64,000 bases of DNA from Accumulibacter sp. (GCA_031257115.1 JAIRPF010000165.1:1-64000), one strand, 5' to 3'. Positions 1-10,147 are shown, counted from the first letter of the stretch. Translations and numbers: made by a program. The notes: generated from the letters alone by a model not told the origin.

Positions 1-154
1 GCCCGCGCTCCATCCGATATTCGCGGCCCTTCGGGCCGGAGGCAAGGCACTGGATTCCCGCTTTCGCGGGAATGACGGGGGGTGCGGGCACCGGATTTCC
101 GATTGCGCGGAAATGGTGGAAATTCGCGGGCAGTTGGGTCAGAAACGCTCTGAC

Positions 155-330
155 CGCAGTGAATACGGCAAGCGTGGCGGATACGGCGAGCGTGGCGGAT
201 GCGGCGAGCGTGGCGAATACGGCAAGCGTAGCGGACGTGGCGAGCGCGGCGAATACGGCAAGCGCGGCTGATGCGGCGGACGCGGCGAGCGTGGCGGATG
301 CGGCGAGCGTGGCGAGCGCGGCGAAAACCG
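155..330. repeat. Tandem repeat, 9-nt unit GCGRRYRYG (18-nt higher-order unit; reads ADAASV/ANTASV in one frame)
   Basis: Direct reading: gcggatacg gcgagcgtg gcggatgcg gcgagcgtg gcgaatacg gcaagcgta ... about 18 imperfect units. Confidence 0.85.
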
Positions 331-593
331 GGATCGTTATTCCCGCGAACGCGGGAATCCAGCGCGTTCCTTCCGGCGCGTCGCGCCGCATTCTTTGAAT
401 TTGCAGTCCTTCGGACTGGAAAGAACGAACCGGATTTCCGCTTTCGCGGGGGTGCGCGGGCAAATGACGGGAATTCGCGGGCCTTCGATTCAAACCCGCT
501 TTTCCCATGCTTTTTACCGTGTTCGTCGCCTTCATGTCTTTCGCCGTGCCCGCCGTGGTTGAAAATCGTCATCCCCAAAACCGTCATCCCGAT

Positions 594-2876
594 TCATGGC
601 CGCTCCACCGCTTCTTCGAAGGGTTGCCGCGAGATGGCGTAGGCCCAGGTCCAGGAGTCGCCGCCGCCCGCGCCTTCGAGGCGCGTCCTTTCGAGCACCA
701 TCGCCGCGAAGCGGCCGGGGATCAGCGTCGGCGTCACGGCGTCGGGCAGCGGCGCGACGTTGATTACCCGCAGCGCGGTCACGTACAGGCCGTCGCGTGT
801 CCAGCTCGCGGCGACGCGCGCCTGCATTCCGTTGGCGAGCGCGAGCGGTTGCCGGTCGGCGATCGGCAGCGCGATGAGGCCGTCGGGCGGCGACGCCGTC
901 GGGTCGGATTCGCGCACGGCGGCGGCGGCCGAGCGCGCCAGCGCGGCAAGAATGGCGTCGCCGCCCGACGGTTCCGGAACCGCCGCCGGCGCGGAAACGG
1001 GCGCGGCGTTCCCGCCGCCGGAGAACGCCGGCACGATCGGCTTGTTCGGGAAAGCGCCGGTCAGCGCCTCGTAGCCCTGGGTTTTCTCGCGCGCCAGCGC
1101 GTCCGCCTCCTGCGGATTGTCCAGCACGCGCGGCGTGATCAGCAGCACGATCTGGCTGCGCGCGGCTTCGCGCACGTCGCGCTTGAACAGCGCGCCGAGC
1201 ACCGGGATGTCGCCCAGCACCGGAACCTTCTGGTCGCCGTATTGCGTGCTGTCGCGGATCATGCCGCCGATGGCCACGGTCATGCCGTCCTGCGCGTGCG
1301 CGGTCACTTGCAGCGCGGCGGTGTTGACCGTGTCGATGGGGAAATAGAAGACCTCGCCGTCGGCGGTGGTGATCGGGATCGTGGCGTCGCCGATCTTGAC
1401 CGTCGAACTGTCTTGGTCGATGGTCAGGCTGACCGAGCGGTCGCCGTTGATGCGCGGCAGGATCGACAGCGTCTGGCCGATGTCGCGCGTCTCGGTCTCC
1501 ACGGTGATCGTGGTGTTGGTCGCGCCCGTGGTGCCGGTCACGCTCTGCGACGAGGCGCCGACGGTGAGCACCCGCTCGTCGCCGATGAACAGCCGCGCCG
1601 GCTGGTTGTTGGCGGCCACCAGCATCGGCGAGGAGAGCACCTTCAGCTTGTTCTGCTCGGCGAGGAGCTGGAAGCGCAGCGAGAGATGGCGGCTCATCGC
1701 CTGCCAGACGAAAGTGGCGTCGCGCTCGGCGTCGAACAGGCCGCTGGAGATCGCGTTCCTGGGAAACGCGCGGCTCGCGCCGTCCACGCCGACGGTGGTC
1801 GCCGGGCCGCTCGACGCGCCGCCGCTCGACGCGCCGATGTCGAACACCGAGCGGAAACCGTCGTCGAGCGTCACTTCGAGGATTTTCATTTCCAGCAGCA
1901 CCTGGCGCGGCGGCCTGTCCATGTCGGCGACCAGCAGGCCGATCTGCCTCAGGGCCGTCTCGTCGCCGGTGCGCACCAGCAGCAGGTTGTTCAGCCGGTT
2001 GTAGGTGACGTGGATCGGCGGCCCCTGGCGCGCGGCGAGATCCTGGATTTCGGTGATGCTGACCGTCTCTCCGCCGCTGGCGTCCGGGCGGCCTTGCAGC
2101 TTGTCCATGAGCTTGTCCATGCCCAGCCGGGAAAGGTCGGAGGACGGATCGTAGGCCGCGCCCGCCGTCGATCCACCCGTCGACGCGCCGCCGCGCGCGC
2201 CGGAAGCCTGGCCGGTGAACGCCGCCGTGTCGGCGAGCGTGCCCAGCCCGCCGCCCGAAGCGCCGCCGCCGGAGCCGCCGGAGCCACGATAGCCGCCCCG
2301 CGACGACGACGAGCCGCCGCCCGAATTGCTCCGGCCGCCGGCGCTCACGCGCGCGCCGCTGCCGAGCGAGGTCGGCGGCATTTCCTCGACCGGCGCGGCC
2401 AGCTGCACGCGGCCGCCGAACAGCGCCCGGATGGCGTTGGCCGTCGCCACGACGTTGTGATGCCGGAGCGTGAAGACCCGCGTCTGCTCGTCGCGCACGA
2501 TCGCCAGGTCCTTCTGATACTCCTCGCCGCTCATGATGATGTAGGTTTTCGAGGCGGCGTCGTGGCGATACCAGACGCCGGCGGCGCGGCACAGGTTGCG
2601 GATCATGTCGTCGATGCTCGAATCGCGCAGGTAGAGCGAGACGATCTCCCCGGAAACCTTGCCGGTGACGACGATGTTGACCTTGCCGACCTGCGCGAGC
2701 AGGCGCACCGCGTCGTCGAGGCGCGCCTGGGTCAGCATGATGTCGCCGGGCGCTTCCCCCGCCGCCTGGCCGCGCCCGTCGCGCGCCGGCGCGGCCAGCG
2801 CCGAGGCGATCCAGGCGAGGAACAGGACGGCGAGCAGCAGGCGGCCCAGGATTCGCAGGCGGTCGCGCAGGCTCAT
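594..2876 (-). CDS. mshL: MSHA-type pilus secretin (MshL/GspD/PilQ family)
   Basis: 760 aa; STN-like N-terminal domain and secretin signature (GMTVAIGGMIRDSTQYGDQKVPVLGDIPVLGALFKRD...SQIVLLITPRVL); Gly/Ser-rich insert; followed upstream by pilus genes in same orientation. Confidence 0.85.
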   Translation of the reverse strand: MSLRDRLRILGRLLLAVLFLAWIASALAAPARDGRGQAAGEAPGDIMLTQARLDDAVRLLAQVGKVNIVVTGKVSGEIVSLYLRDSSIDDMIRNLCRAAGVWYRHDAASKTYIIMSGEEYQKDLAIVRDEQTRVFTLRHHNVVATANAIRALFGGRVQLAAPVEEMPPTSLGSGARVSAGGRSNSGGGSSSSRGGYRGSGGSGGGASGGGLGTLADTAAFTGQASGARGGASTGGSTAGAAYDPSSDLSRLGMDKLMDKLQGRPDASGGETVSITEIQDLAARQGPPIHVTYNRLNNLLLVRTGDETALRQIGLLVADMDRPPRQVLLEMKILEVTLDDGFRSVFDIGASSGGASSGPATTVGVDGASRAFPRNAISSGLFDAERDATFVWQAMSRHLSLRFQLLAEQNKLKVLSSPMLVAANNQPARLFIGDERVLTVGASSQSVTGTTGATNTTITVETETRDIGQTLSILPRINGDRSVSLTIDQDSSTVKIGDATIPITTADGEVFYFPIDTVNTAALQVTAHAQDGMTVAIGGMIRDSTQYGDQKVPVLGDIPVLGALFKRDVREAARSQIVLLITPRVLDNPQEADALAREKTQGYEALTGAFPNKPIVPAFSGGGNAAPVSAPAAVPEPSGGDAILAALARSAAAAVRESDPTASPPDGLIALPIADRQPLALANGMQARVAASWTRDGLYVTALRVINVAPLPDAVTPTLIPGRFAAMVLERTRLEGAGGGDSWTWAYAISRQPFEEAVERP

Positions 2877-3505
2877 CGCAGCACCACCTTCTTGCCTTGT
2901 GGATTGCTGGGATTCGACAGCGACACCGCGTCGGCCTTGATTTCGGCCTGGAAGGTGCCCAGATCGCCGAGATCGATCAATTCCTTGTCCATGATGGTGA
3001 TGAGATCCTTGTCGTTGATGAGCAGTTGCGCCAGCGCCTCCCCGTCCGGCGCGCGCGTTCGCAGCACCGCGCGCACGCGCACGCGCCGTTGCAGTTCGAG
3101 CACGCTGGCGCCCGGCAGCCCGGTGAAACGCGCGCCGCGCCCCTCGCGCAACTGGGGCGAGACCTCGAAAGGATCGGCCGTCAGTTCGAGCTGGCGCGGC
3201 GGACGGGTTGGCGGCGCTCCCGCGCGGCGATTCACCTCGGCGGCGTAACGCCCGATGGTCTCGATCTGACCGCGCAGCGGCGCGGGCAGGTCGATTTGCG
3301 CGTCGCGCGCGAGATCGGCGGCGGGATTCGGCGCCTGCGCCATCGCCGGGACGGAAAGGAGCAGGCCGGCGGAAACCAGGAAAAGGCGGGCCACGGAGAA
3401 CACGGAGGACGCGGAGAGTACGGAGAAAGGCAAAAAATCCTTTGCGAGGTTTTTCCCCGTGAACTCCGTGGTTGAAGTTCTTCGCTTTTCACCGTGCCCG
3501 ATCAT
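2873..3505 (-). CDS. Hypothetical pilus-associated protein (MshK-like position); start uncertain, N-terminal part of ORF crosses a repeat
   Basis: ORF overlaps secretin start by 4 nt (translational coupling); signal-peptide-like stretch LFLVSAGLLLSVPAMAQA. Confidence 0.5.
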   Translation of the reverse strand: MIGHGEKRRTSTTEFTGKNLAKDFLPFSVLSASSVFSVARLFLVSAGLLLSVPAMAQAPNPAADLARDAQIDLPAPLRGQIETIGRYAAEVNRRAGAPPTRPPRQLELTADPFEVSPQLREGRGARFTGLPGASVLELQRRVRVRAVLRTRAPDGEALAQLLINDKDLITIMDKELIDLGDLGTFQAEIKADAVSLSNPSNPQGKKVVLR

Positions 3506-3600
3506 CGTCGTTCCTTTCTTGCGGCTGCGTCAGTTCCTGGGAAAAGCGGAGATTCCCGGAGCGTTTTCGATTCAAGCGATGACCGTTCCCCTTCCCTGTC

Positions 3601-3808
3601 ATTCCCGCGAAAGCGGGAATCCAGCGCGGGCCTTCCGGCGCGAAACGCCGCAAGAACTGGCCTCCCTCTTGATGGAGGTTTTGAATGGAACGCGGGCGGG
3701 ACGCCCGCAAAAAAGCGAACGAAGCGGGCGGGACGCCCGCGCTCCAGTTTTGGATTCGCGGCCCTTCGGGCCGGAAGTAACGAACTGGATTCCCGCTTTC
3801 GCGGGAAT
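3601..3808. repeat. 208-bp composite repeat bounded by inverted 20-bp palindromes (ATTCCCGCGAAAGCGGGAAT / ATTCCCGCTTTCGCGGGAAT)
   Basis: Direct reading; same-length inverted counterpart at 15472..15679. Confidence 0.85.
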
Positions 3809-4082
3809 GACGGGAGAGTGTCGGCGCCGGATTTTCGCCTGCGCGGGAATGGCGGGAGTGTGCAGGCGCCGGATTTCCGCTTGCGTGGGAATGACGGGAA
3901 TTCGCGGGCGTTTGATTCAAAAACGCTCTAGCCACGAAGAGCGCGGCGGAAACCAGGGGAAAGCGGGCCGTGGAAAACGCCGGGCAAAGGGCGAAGGCCG
4001 ACGGACGGCCAAAGGCGCGTCCCGCGAAGCGGGAGATGGCAAGGCCGCGCAAAAACGAAAAATCCTTTGCGAAGTTTTTCCC

Positions 4083-4159
4083 CGTGCCATCCGTGCCATC
4101 CGTGCCATCCGTGCCATCCGCGCCCTCCGCGCCTTCCGCGCCTTCCGCGCATTCCGTGG
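4083..4159. repeat. 9-nt tandem repeat (CGTGCCATC)4 followed by CGCGCCYTC-type units
   Basis: Direct reading: cgtgccatc x4, cgcgccctc, cgcgccttc x2, cgcgcattc, cgtgg. Confidence 0.9.
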
Positions 4160-4322
4160 CCAGGTTGTCTCGTTTTTCACCGTCCCCTTTCCTCGTCATT
4201 CCCGTGAAAGCGGGAATCCAGGGCGTGTCCTCCGGCGCGTGGCGCCGCATCCTTTGAGCCAGGGGTTTTCGTTTCTCGCCGGAACCAGGGTATCCGCCGT
4301 GGGTGATGATCTTCGCGTCCAT

Positions 4323-5549
4323 TTATCCGCCTCCCGTCGATACGGCCAGAACGGCCTGGAAGAAGGCGATGTAGACGAAGGCGACCACGCCGCCGATGAT
4401 GAGGGTCAACGCCGGTTCGATCAGCGACGAGAGCAGCTTGATGCGCGCGTCGAGGTCTTTCTGGTAATGCGCGCCGAGCGCCTCCAGCACCGTTTCCATT
4501 TCGCCGCTGCGCTCGCCGATCGCGGCCATGTGCCGCGTGAGCGGCGGGATCGGGCGGCGTTCGAGGGCGGCGGCCAGCGTCTTGCCTTCGAGCACGCCGT
4601 CGGCGACGCGGGCGAAGGCCTGGGCGAGCGCCGCGTTGGACGTGACCTGGCCGACCGAGCCGAGCGCGTCGAGCACGGTCAGGCGGCTTTTGAGCAACAG
4701 GCCGAAAGTCCAGGAAATCTGCGCCATCGACGCGGCCATCAGCGTGCCGCCGGCGAGCGGGACGCGCAGCAGGACGCGGTCGGAAGCCAGGCGCACCCAC
4801 GGCACGCGCCGCGCGAGGACGAGCGCGAGCGCCCCGGTCAGCGCGGCCAGCAGCAGCGTCCCGCCCCAGGCGGTGAGCCAGTCGGCGGCGTCCATCATGA
4901 GCCGCGCCAGGCGCGGGATGGACTTGCCGCGCGCTTGCAGGAAGATGGAAAAGCGCGGAATCACCGTGGTGACGAGGAGCGTGATCACGCCGATGGCGGC
5001 CAGCAGGATGATCGTCGGGTAGGTGAGCGCCGTCAGCGCCTGCCGGCGCACGTCGGCGCGGCGCTCGGTGAGCAGCGCCAGGCGCTCGAAAACGGCGTCG
5101 AGTTCGCCGCTCGCCTCGCCCGCTTCGACCAGCTTGACGGCGATGCGCGGGAAGATCGCCGCTTCCCCGGCGAGCGCGGCCGAAAAGCTGCTGCCGGCGC
5201 TGATGCGCTCGGCGCAGCGATCCAGCGCGCGCGAGAGGCGCGGCCGCCGCGCGAGGCGCGATGAGGCTTCCAGCGCGGCGAGCAGGGTATGCCCGGCACG
5301 CAGCATCAATTGCATCTGGCGGTAGAACATTTGCAGGTCGCTGGCGCGCACCGACAGGCCCATGCGGAAGGCGTCGGCGAGCGCGCGCAGCGGCTCGCCG
5401 CGCGACTTCGCCGCGTCCACGCCGATTTCCAGGAGGCGCAGCCCCTGCGCCAGGATTTGCCGGCGCGCCTCGCGCTCGTCGGGCGCCTCGGCCGCGCCGC
5501 GCAGTTCACGCCCGTCGGCGGCGATCGCCAGGTAATGCCAGGTCGCCAT
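4323..5549 (-). CDS. Type II secretion/type IV pilus inner-membrane platform protein (GspF/PilC/MshG family)
   Basis: 408 aa; two GspF-type domains, e.g. DLQMFYRQMQLMLRAGHTLLAALEA, C-terminal LIEPALTLIIGGVVAFVYIAFFQAVLAV. Confidence 0.9.
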   Translation of the reverse strand: MATWHYLAIAADGRELRGAAEAPDEREARRQILAQGLRLLEIGVDAAKSRGEPLRALADAFRMGLSVRASDLQMFYRQMQLMLRAGHTLLAALEASSRLARRPRLSRALDRCAERISAGSSFSAALAGEAAIFPRIAVKLVEAGEASGELDAVFERLALLTERRADVRRQALTALTYPTIILLAAIGVITLLVTTVIPRFSIFLQARGKSIPRLARLMMDAADWLTAWGGTLLLAALTGALALVLARRVPWVRLASDRVLLRVPLAGGTLMAASMAQISWTFGLLLKSRLTVLDALGSVGQVTSNAALAQAFARVADGVLEGKTLAAALERRPIPPLTRHMAAIGERSGEMETVLEALGAHYQKDLDARIKLLSSLIEPALTLIIGGVVAFVYIAFFQAVLAVSTGGG

Positions 5550-7169
5550 CTAGCGATCCTCCCGCGCGAGCAGGCGCAGATAGGGCCGCGCCTCGTCGAG
5601 GCTGGTCTGCCCGGCCAGCGCCTTGGCGCGCGCGTCCTCGGCCAGACGCCAGTAATCGCGCGCCGCGCGCGCCAGATCGTGCTCGTTCGCCCCGGCGGCG
5701 ATCAGCGTGGTCAGCGCCGCGTCGATCCACAGCGCCTCGAAGAGGCCGATGCGCCCCCGGTAGCCGGTGCCCAGGCAGCGCGCGCAGCCGCGCGGATCGT
5801 GCACCTCGGCCTCGACGCCGTCGGCGAGACCGAGCAGTTCGCGCTCGGCGGGCGTGGGCGGGCGCGGGCGGCGGCAGTGTTCGCACAACATGCGCACCAG
5901 GCGCTGGGCGATCACGCCGTGCAGCGTCGCGCCGATCATGAAACGCTCGCAGCCGATGTCGGCCAGGCGGGTGATCGCGCTCGCCGAACTGTTGGTGTGC
6001 AGCGTCGAAAGCACCATGTGGCCGGTGGTCGCCGCCTTCAGGGCCACGTCGGCGGTGTCGATGTCGCGGATTTCGCCGACCAGGATGACGTCCGGATCGT
6101 GCCGCAGAAAGCTGCGCAAGGCCCCGGCGAAGCCCAGCTTGCCGCCGACCTGCACCTGCGTGACGCCGGGCACGATCTGCTCGATCGGATCCTCGGCGGT
6201 CAGGATGTTCAGGCTGCCGGCGTCGAGTTCGCGCAGCGCGCCGTAGAGCGTCGTGCTCTTGCCGCTGCCGGTCGGCCCGGTCACCAGCACGATGCCATGC
6301 GGATGCGCGAGCGCCTCGCGCAGGCGCGAAACCATCGCCGGCGGCATGCCGAGCGAATCGAGGCTCTGCCGCCCCGGATCGCTTTTCATCACGCGCAGCG
6401 TCAGGCGCTCGCCGAAACGGGCGGGAATCGAGGCGACGCGCATTTCCACCGGCTCGAAGCCTTCCCCCGGCGTGTAGTTGAGTCCGCCGTCCTGCGGCGC
6501 GCGCGATTCGGCGATGTCCATTCCGGAAAGCACCTTGACGCGCGAGATCAGCCCGTCGCCGAGCGCCCTGGGCAGCAGCCCGCCGCACGGCTGGAGGCGG
6601 CCGTCGACGCGCAGGCGCACGCGCACGCCGTCCTTGACGCTTTCGACGTGCAGGTCGGAAGCGCGGCGCAACAGCGCCTCGCGCACCAGGCGGTCGAACA
6701 GCGCCACCGGGTCTTCCGCGCCCGCCTCGCGCGCTTCGGCGGCGACGTACTGCGCGATGAGCGGCGCCAGCGCGTCCGGCTCGGCGACGGCGAGCGGCGT
6801 TCCGGCGCCGAGGACGCGCCGCGCCGTCTCGACGCCGGCGTGGTCGCCGGGATCGTTCACCGCCAGGTACAGCGCCCCGTCCTCGTCGCGCACCGGCGCC
6901 ATCGGATGACGCTTGAGGAGCGAGGGCGGCAGGCGGCCGATCAGCGCGGCGTCTACCGTCCAGCGATCGAGCCGCGCGTAGGGCAGCGCGTGCGCCTCGG
7001 CCAGCGCCAGATAAAAAGCGGTGCGCGGCAGCGCGAGTTCGCGCGACAGCGTATCGAGCAACGGCTGCCGCGTGACGCGCGCGTGCCCGCGCAGGCGATT
7101 GACCGTCTCGCGGTCGTAGAGACCGATCTGCATCCCGGCGTTGATGAGGGCGGCTTCGTTCAGGATCAT
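5550..7169 (-). CDS. Type IV pilus/T2SS assembly ATPase (GspE/PilB/MshE family)
   Basis: Walker A GPTGSGKST, Asp box TAEDPIE, Walker B HDPDVILVGEIRD, Zn-binding CEHC...CARC; start assigned at MILNEAALINAGMQIG. Confidence 0.92.
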   Translation of the reverse strand: MILNEAALINAGMQIGLYDRETVNRLRGHARVTRQPLLDTLSRELALPRTAFYLALAEAHALPYARLDRWTVDAALIGRLPPSLLKRHPMAPVRDEDGALYLAVNDPGDHAGVETARRVLGAGTPLAVAEPDALAPLIAQYVAAEAREAGAEDPVALFDRLVREALLRRASDLHVESVKDGVRVRLRVDGRLQPCGGLLPRALGDGLISRVKVLSGMDIAESRAPQDGGLNYTPGEGFEPVEMRVASIPARFGERLTLRVMKSDPGRQSLDSLGMPPAMVSRLREALAHPHGIVLVTGPTGSGKSTTLYGALRELDAGSLNILTAEDPIEQIVPGVTQVQVGGKLGFAGALRSFLRHDPDVILVGEIRDIDTADVALKAATTGHMVLSTLHTNSSASAITRLADIGCERFMIGATLHGVIAQRLVRMLCEHCRRPRPPTPAERELLGLADGVEAEVHDPRGCARCLGTGYRGRIGLFEALWIDAALTTLIAAGANEHDLARAARDYWRLAEDARAKALAGQTSLDEARPYLRLLAREDR

Positions 7170-7356
7170 TTCATGAACCCTGGAAAAAGCGGTCGATTCG
7201 CAGCCAGGCAAGGAACTGGATTCCCGCGTTCGCGGGAATGACGGGGATGCGCGGGCGTTCGATGCAAAAATGCTCTGATCACGGCGGAAGGCGAAAATAT
7301 TTTTACCCGCGACGTGCGCGGCGAACACGACGAAAAGCAAGAGTGAAACGCATTGA

Positions 7357-7436
7357 CCACGGAGTTCACGGAGAACACGGAGAGAAACAAGGACTTTTCA
7401 CGGGGTTTTCTCCGTGCCTTTCCGTGAACTCCGTGG
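7357..7436. repeat. Hairpin with 16-bp perfect arms CCACGGAGTTCACGGA / TCCGTGAACTCCGTGG
   Basis: Arms 7357..7372 and 7421..7436. Confidence 0.85.
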
Positions 7437-7904
7437 CTGTGACGCTTCCGATTCAAGCGATGCCCGTTCCATTTCCCCGTCATTTCCGTCCGCGCGAGAA
7501 TCCGGTTCGCCGTCGCTTTCGCCGTTGCCCTCGCCAACTCCATCGCCGCCCCCATCGCCATCGTCATTCCCGCGAACGCGGGAATCCAGTGCGTACACTC
7601 CGGCGCGAAGCGCCGCATCTTTTGTATTTGCAGCCCTTCGGGCCGGAGGTCACGAACTGGATTCCCGCTTCCGCGGGAATGACGGGAAAACGGAACGGTC
7701 ATCGCTCGATTCAAAAACGCGCTGGTCACGGCGGAAGGCGAAAAATCCTTTGAAAAGTTTTTCTCCGCGCCATCCGTGCCCTCCGTGGCCAGGGATTTCC
7801 GCTTTTGTTTTTCGTCGCGCCCGTCGTGGCCGAAAAGATTTTCGCTTTTCGCCGCGCCCGCCGTGGTTGATCTTTTTTTCAAGGTTTTCTCCGTGTCCGT
7901 CGGG

Positions 7905-9014
7905 TCAGTCGTTTTTCTTTCCCTGCCGCAGCAGGCGATCGAAGTTGCCGGCTTCGCGGGCGAGATGCCGCGCGGCGTCGGCGTCGATCAGGCGATCGCG
8001 CGCGAGCGCGGCGAGCGCCTGATCGAAGGTCTGCATTCCGGTCTCGCGGCCGGATTCGATCGCCGAATAAATCTGCGCGGTGCGCCCGGAAGCGATCAGG
8101 TTGGCCACCGCCATGGTGACGCGCAGGATTTCGACCGCCGCGATGCGTCCGCCGCCGTCGGCGGACGGCAGGAGCTGCTGGGCGACGACGGCCTTGAGCA
8201 CCAGCGACAGGCGATGACGGACGACGGCCTGCTCGCCGCCGGGAAACGCGCCGATGAAGCGTTCGATCGCGCCGACGGCGTCCGCCGTGTGCAGGGTGGA
8301 AAGCACCAGATGGCCCGTCTCGGCGGCGGTGAGCGCCGCGCGCATGGTGTCGGTGTCGCGCAGTTCGCCGACGAGGATGACGTCGGGGTCTTCGCGCAGC
8401 GCCGAAATGATCGCGTCGGCGAAATCGGCGACGTCGGTGTGCAGTTCGCGGTGGGTAATCAGCGACTGCTTGGGCGCGTGGACGAATTCGACCGGGTCTT
8501 CGATCGTCAGGATGTGCGCCGGGGCGGTCGCGTTGATTTCGTTGACGATCGTCGCCAGCGTGGTGCTCTTGCCGCTGCCGGCGGCGCCGGTGACCAGCGC
8601 GAGGCCGGAGGGGAGGCGGGCGAGGTCGCGCAGGCCCTCCGGCAGGCGCAGTTCGGCGAAGGAATGGAAGCGCGAGGGCAGGTGCCGGGCGACCAGCGCC
8701 GGCTGGCCGAGCGCGCGGAAGACGTTGATGCGGAAACGCTCGCCGTCGGGCGAGGTGTGGCCGAGGTCGACCGTGCCGCGCCGCTCGAAGTCGGCGCGCT
8801 GCCCCGGCGCGAGCAGGGCGTCGAGCAGATCGCGCATGTCCTCGTCGCGCCAGGGTTCCTCGCTCATCGCGGCGAGACGCCCGTCGAGCCGCCAGGCCGG
8901 CGGCCGGCGGCAGGAGAGATGCAGGTCCGAGGCGCGATCGAGAACGACGCGCCGGAGGAAACCGTCGAAGCGCGCGGGCGCGGCGGGCGGCGTGTTCCGG
9001 GCCAGGGCGTGCAT
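7905..9014 (-). CDS. PilT/PilU-type twitching/retraction ATPase
   Basis: GAAGSGKSTTLATIV, TIEDPVEFVH, EDPDVILVGELRD, GHLVLSTLHTADAV. Confidence 0.88.
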   Translation of the reverse strand: MHALARNTPPAAPARFDGFLRRVVLDRASDLHLSCRRPPAWRLDGRLAAMSEEPWRDEDMRDLLDALLAPGQRADFERRGTVDLGHTSPDGERFRINVFRALGQPALVARHLPSRFHSFAELRLPEGLRDLARLPSGLALVTGAAGSGKSTTLATIVNEINATAPAHILTIEDPVEFVHAPKQSLITHRELHTDVADFADAIISALREDPDVILVGELRDTDTMRAALTAAETGHLVLSTLHTADAVGAIERFIGAFPGGEQAVVRHRLSLVLKAVVAQQLLPSADGGGRIAAVEILRVTMAVANLIASGRTAQIYSAIESGRETGMQTFDQALAALARDRLIDADAARHLAREAGNFDRLLRQGKKND

Positions 9015-9030
9015 GGCGTTTTCCCTTTTC

Positions 9031-9717
9031 CTAGATGGCGAAACGGATGGTGACGTCGAGCCACTGGCGGATCGGCGCGCGGGTTCGCGGGTCGCGCTCG
9101 ACGCCAACGCCGATGTCGCTCCACACGGGCGCGGCCACGTAGGGCAGGTCGGAGAGGCCGAACAGGAATTGCATCAGGCCGCGATAGCTCGCCCGCGCGC
9201 GCATCACCAGCAGGGGGCGCTGGAACGGGTTGCCGCTCGCCGCCTCCTGGATGAGCCGCGGCGTCGGCGCGCGATCCTTGTCCTCGGCGCGCGCGTAGAT
9301 GTGCTCGATGCCCAGCACCTCCATGTCGCCGGCCTCGGCCAGCGACGTGAGGCCGGTCTTGAGCGCGTTCATCGCCAGCGTGTCGTCGAGCGGCACGAAG
9401 GAATTCTTCAGCGCGGCGACGGCGGCGCGGTTTTCTTCCAGCTTCCGGCGCAGCGCGTCGCGCTCCTTCTCCGCGTCGCCCAGATTCTTGCCCGCGAAAG
9501 CGCCCGGCGCGCGCGGCGCGGCGCCCTGGCGGCTCCCCGACGCCTTCTCCCGCGCGCGCGCCTTTTCGAGGTTGTAGCCGATGCGGTCGATTTCCTTGTA
9601 CGAAAACGGAAAGACCGCGGCGAAATAGAACGTGGCGAGAAGAACGGCGGCGATCAGCACGTGCAGATTCTTCTCGCCGGATTTCCTGGCCGTCCAGGTT
9701 TTCCACGGAGTATTCAT
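9031..9717 (-). CDS. PilO/MshJ-like pilus alignment protein
   Basis: 228 aa; single N-terminal TM helix (LHVLIAAVLLATFYFAAVFPF) followed by coiled coil; position in cluster. Confidence 0.6.
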   Translation of the reverse strand: MNTPWKTWTARKSGEKNLHVLIAAVLLATFYFAAVFPFSYKEIDRIGYNLEKARAREKASGSRQGAAPRAPGAFAGKNLGDAEKERDALRRKLEENRAAVAALKNSFVPLDDTLAMNALKTGLTSLAEAGDMEVLGIEHIYARAEDKDRAPTPRLIQEAASGNPFQRPLLVMRARASYRGLMQFLFGLSDLPYVAAPVWSDIGVGVERDPRTRAPIRQWLDVTIRFAI

Positions 9718-10147
9718 GTCAGTCCTTGGGAAAAGCGGTTGGAGCGTTTCCGGTTCGAATGATGACGAATCCATTTCCTCGCCATTCCCGCGCGGATGGA
9801 AACCCGGTTCGCCGTTGTTCTTGCCGCTGTCCTTGCCCTTGCCTTTGCCGCTATCCTTGCCGGTTCCATCGCCGTCGTCATTCCCGCGAACGCGGGAATC
9901 CAGCGCGTACTTTCCGGCGCGTCGCGCCGCATCCTTTGAATTGGCGGCCCTCCGGCGGAAAACTTTTTCGTGTTCATGACATTCCCCGATCAATCGCAAC
10001 AGCCGTGGCGAAAAAGTTTTCTGGCCGTGGAAGCAAGGAAGCGAGGGAAGGCCCGCAAAAATCCCATGAAACGCCCGAATCGCCTCTCGTCACGGCTTTC
10101 CTCCGGTTTTCCGCCGCGCCCATCGCGGTCGATCGCCTTTTCCGCGG

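Noticed and set aside
72-398. 108-aa ORF with (ADAASV)n repeats as a repeat protein
   Set aside because: Lies wholly in a 9-nt tandem array and dRS3-like repeats; no signal peptide, RBS or domain
507-3248. 913-aa plus-strand ORF
   Set aside because: Antisense to the secretin gene; Arg/Ala/Gly-rich translation typical of GC-rich shadow ORFs, no domain signature
3459-5264. 601-aa plus-strand ORF through repeats
   Set aside because: Runs across repeat modules and antisense to the pilC-like gene; FPRKRESS/HSRESGNP strings are translations of the palindromes
5289-7241. 650-aa plus-strand ORF
   Set aside because: Antisense to the PilB/PilC-like genes, whose motifs are unambiguous on the minus strand
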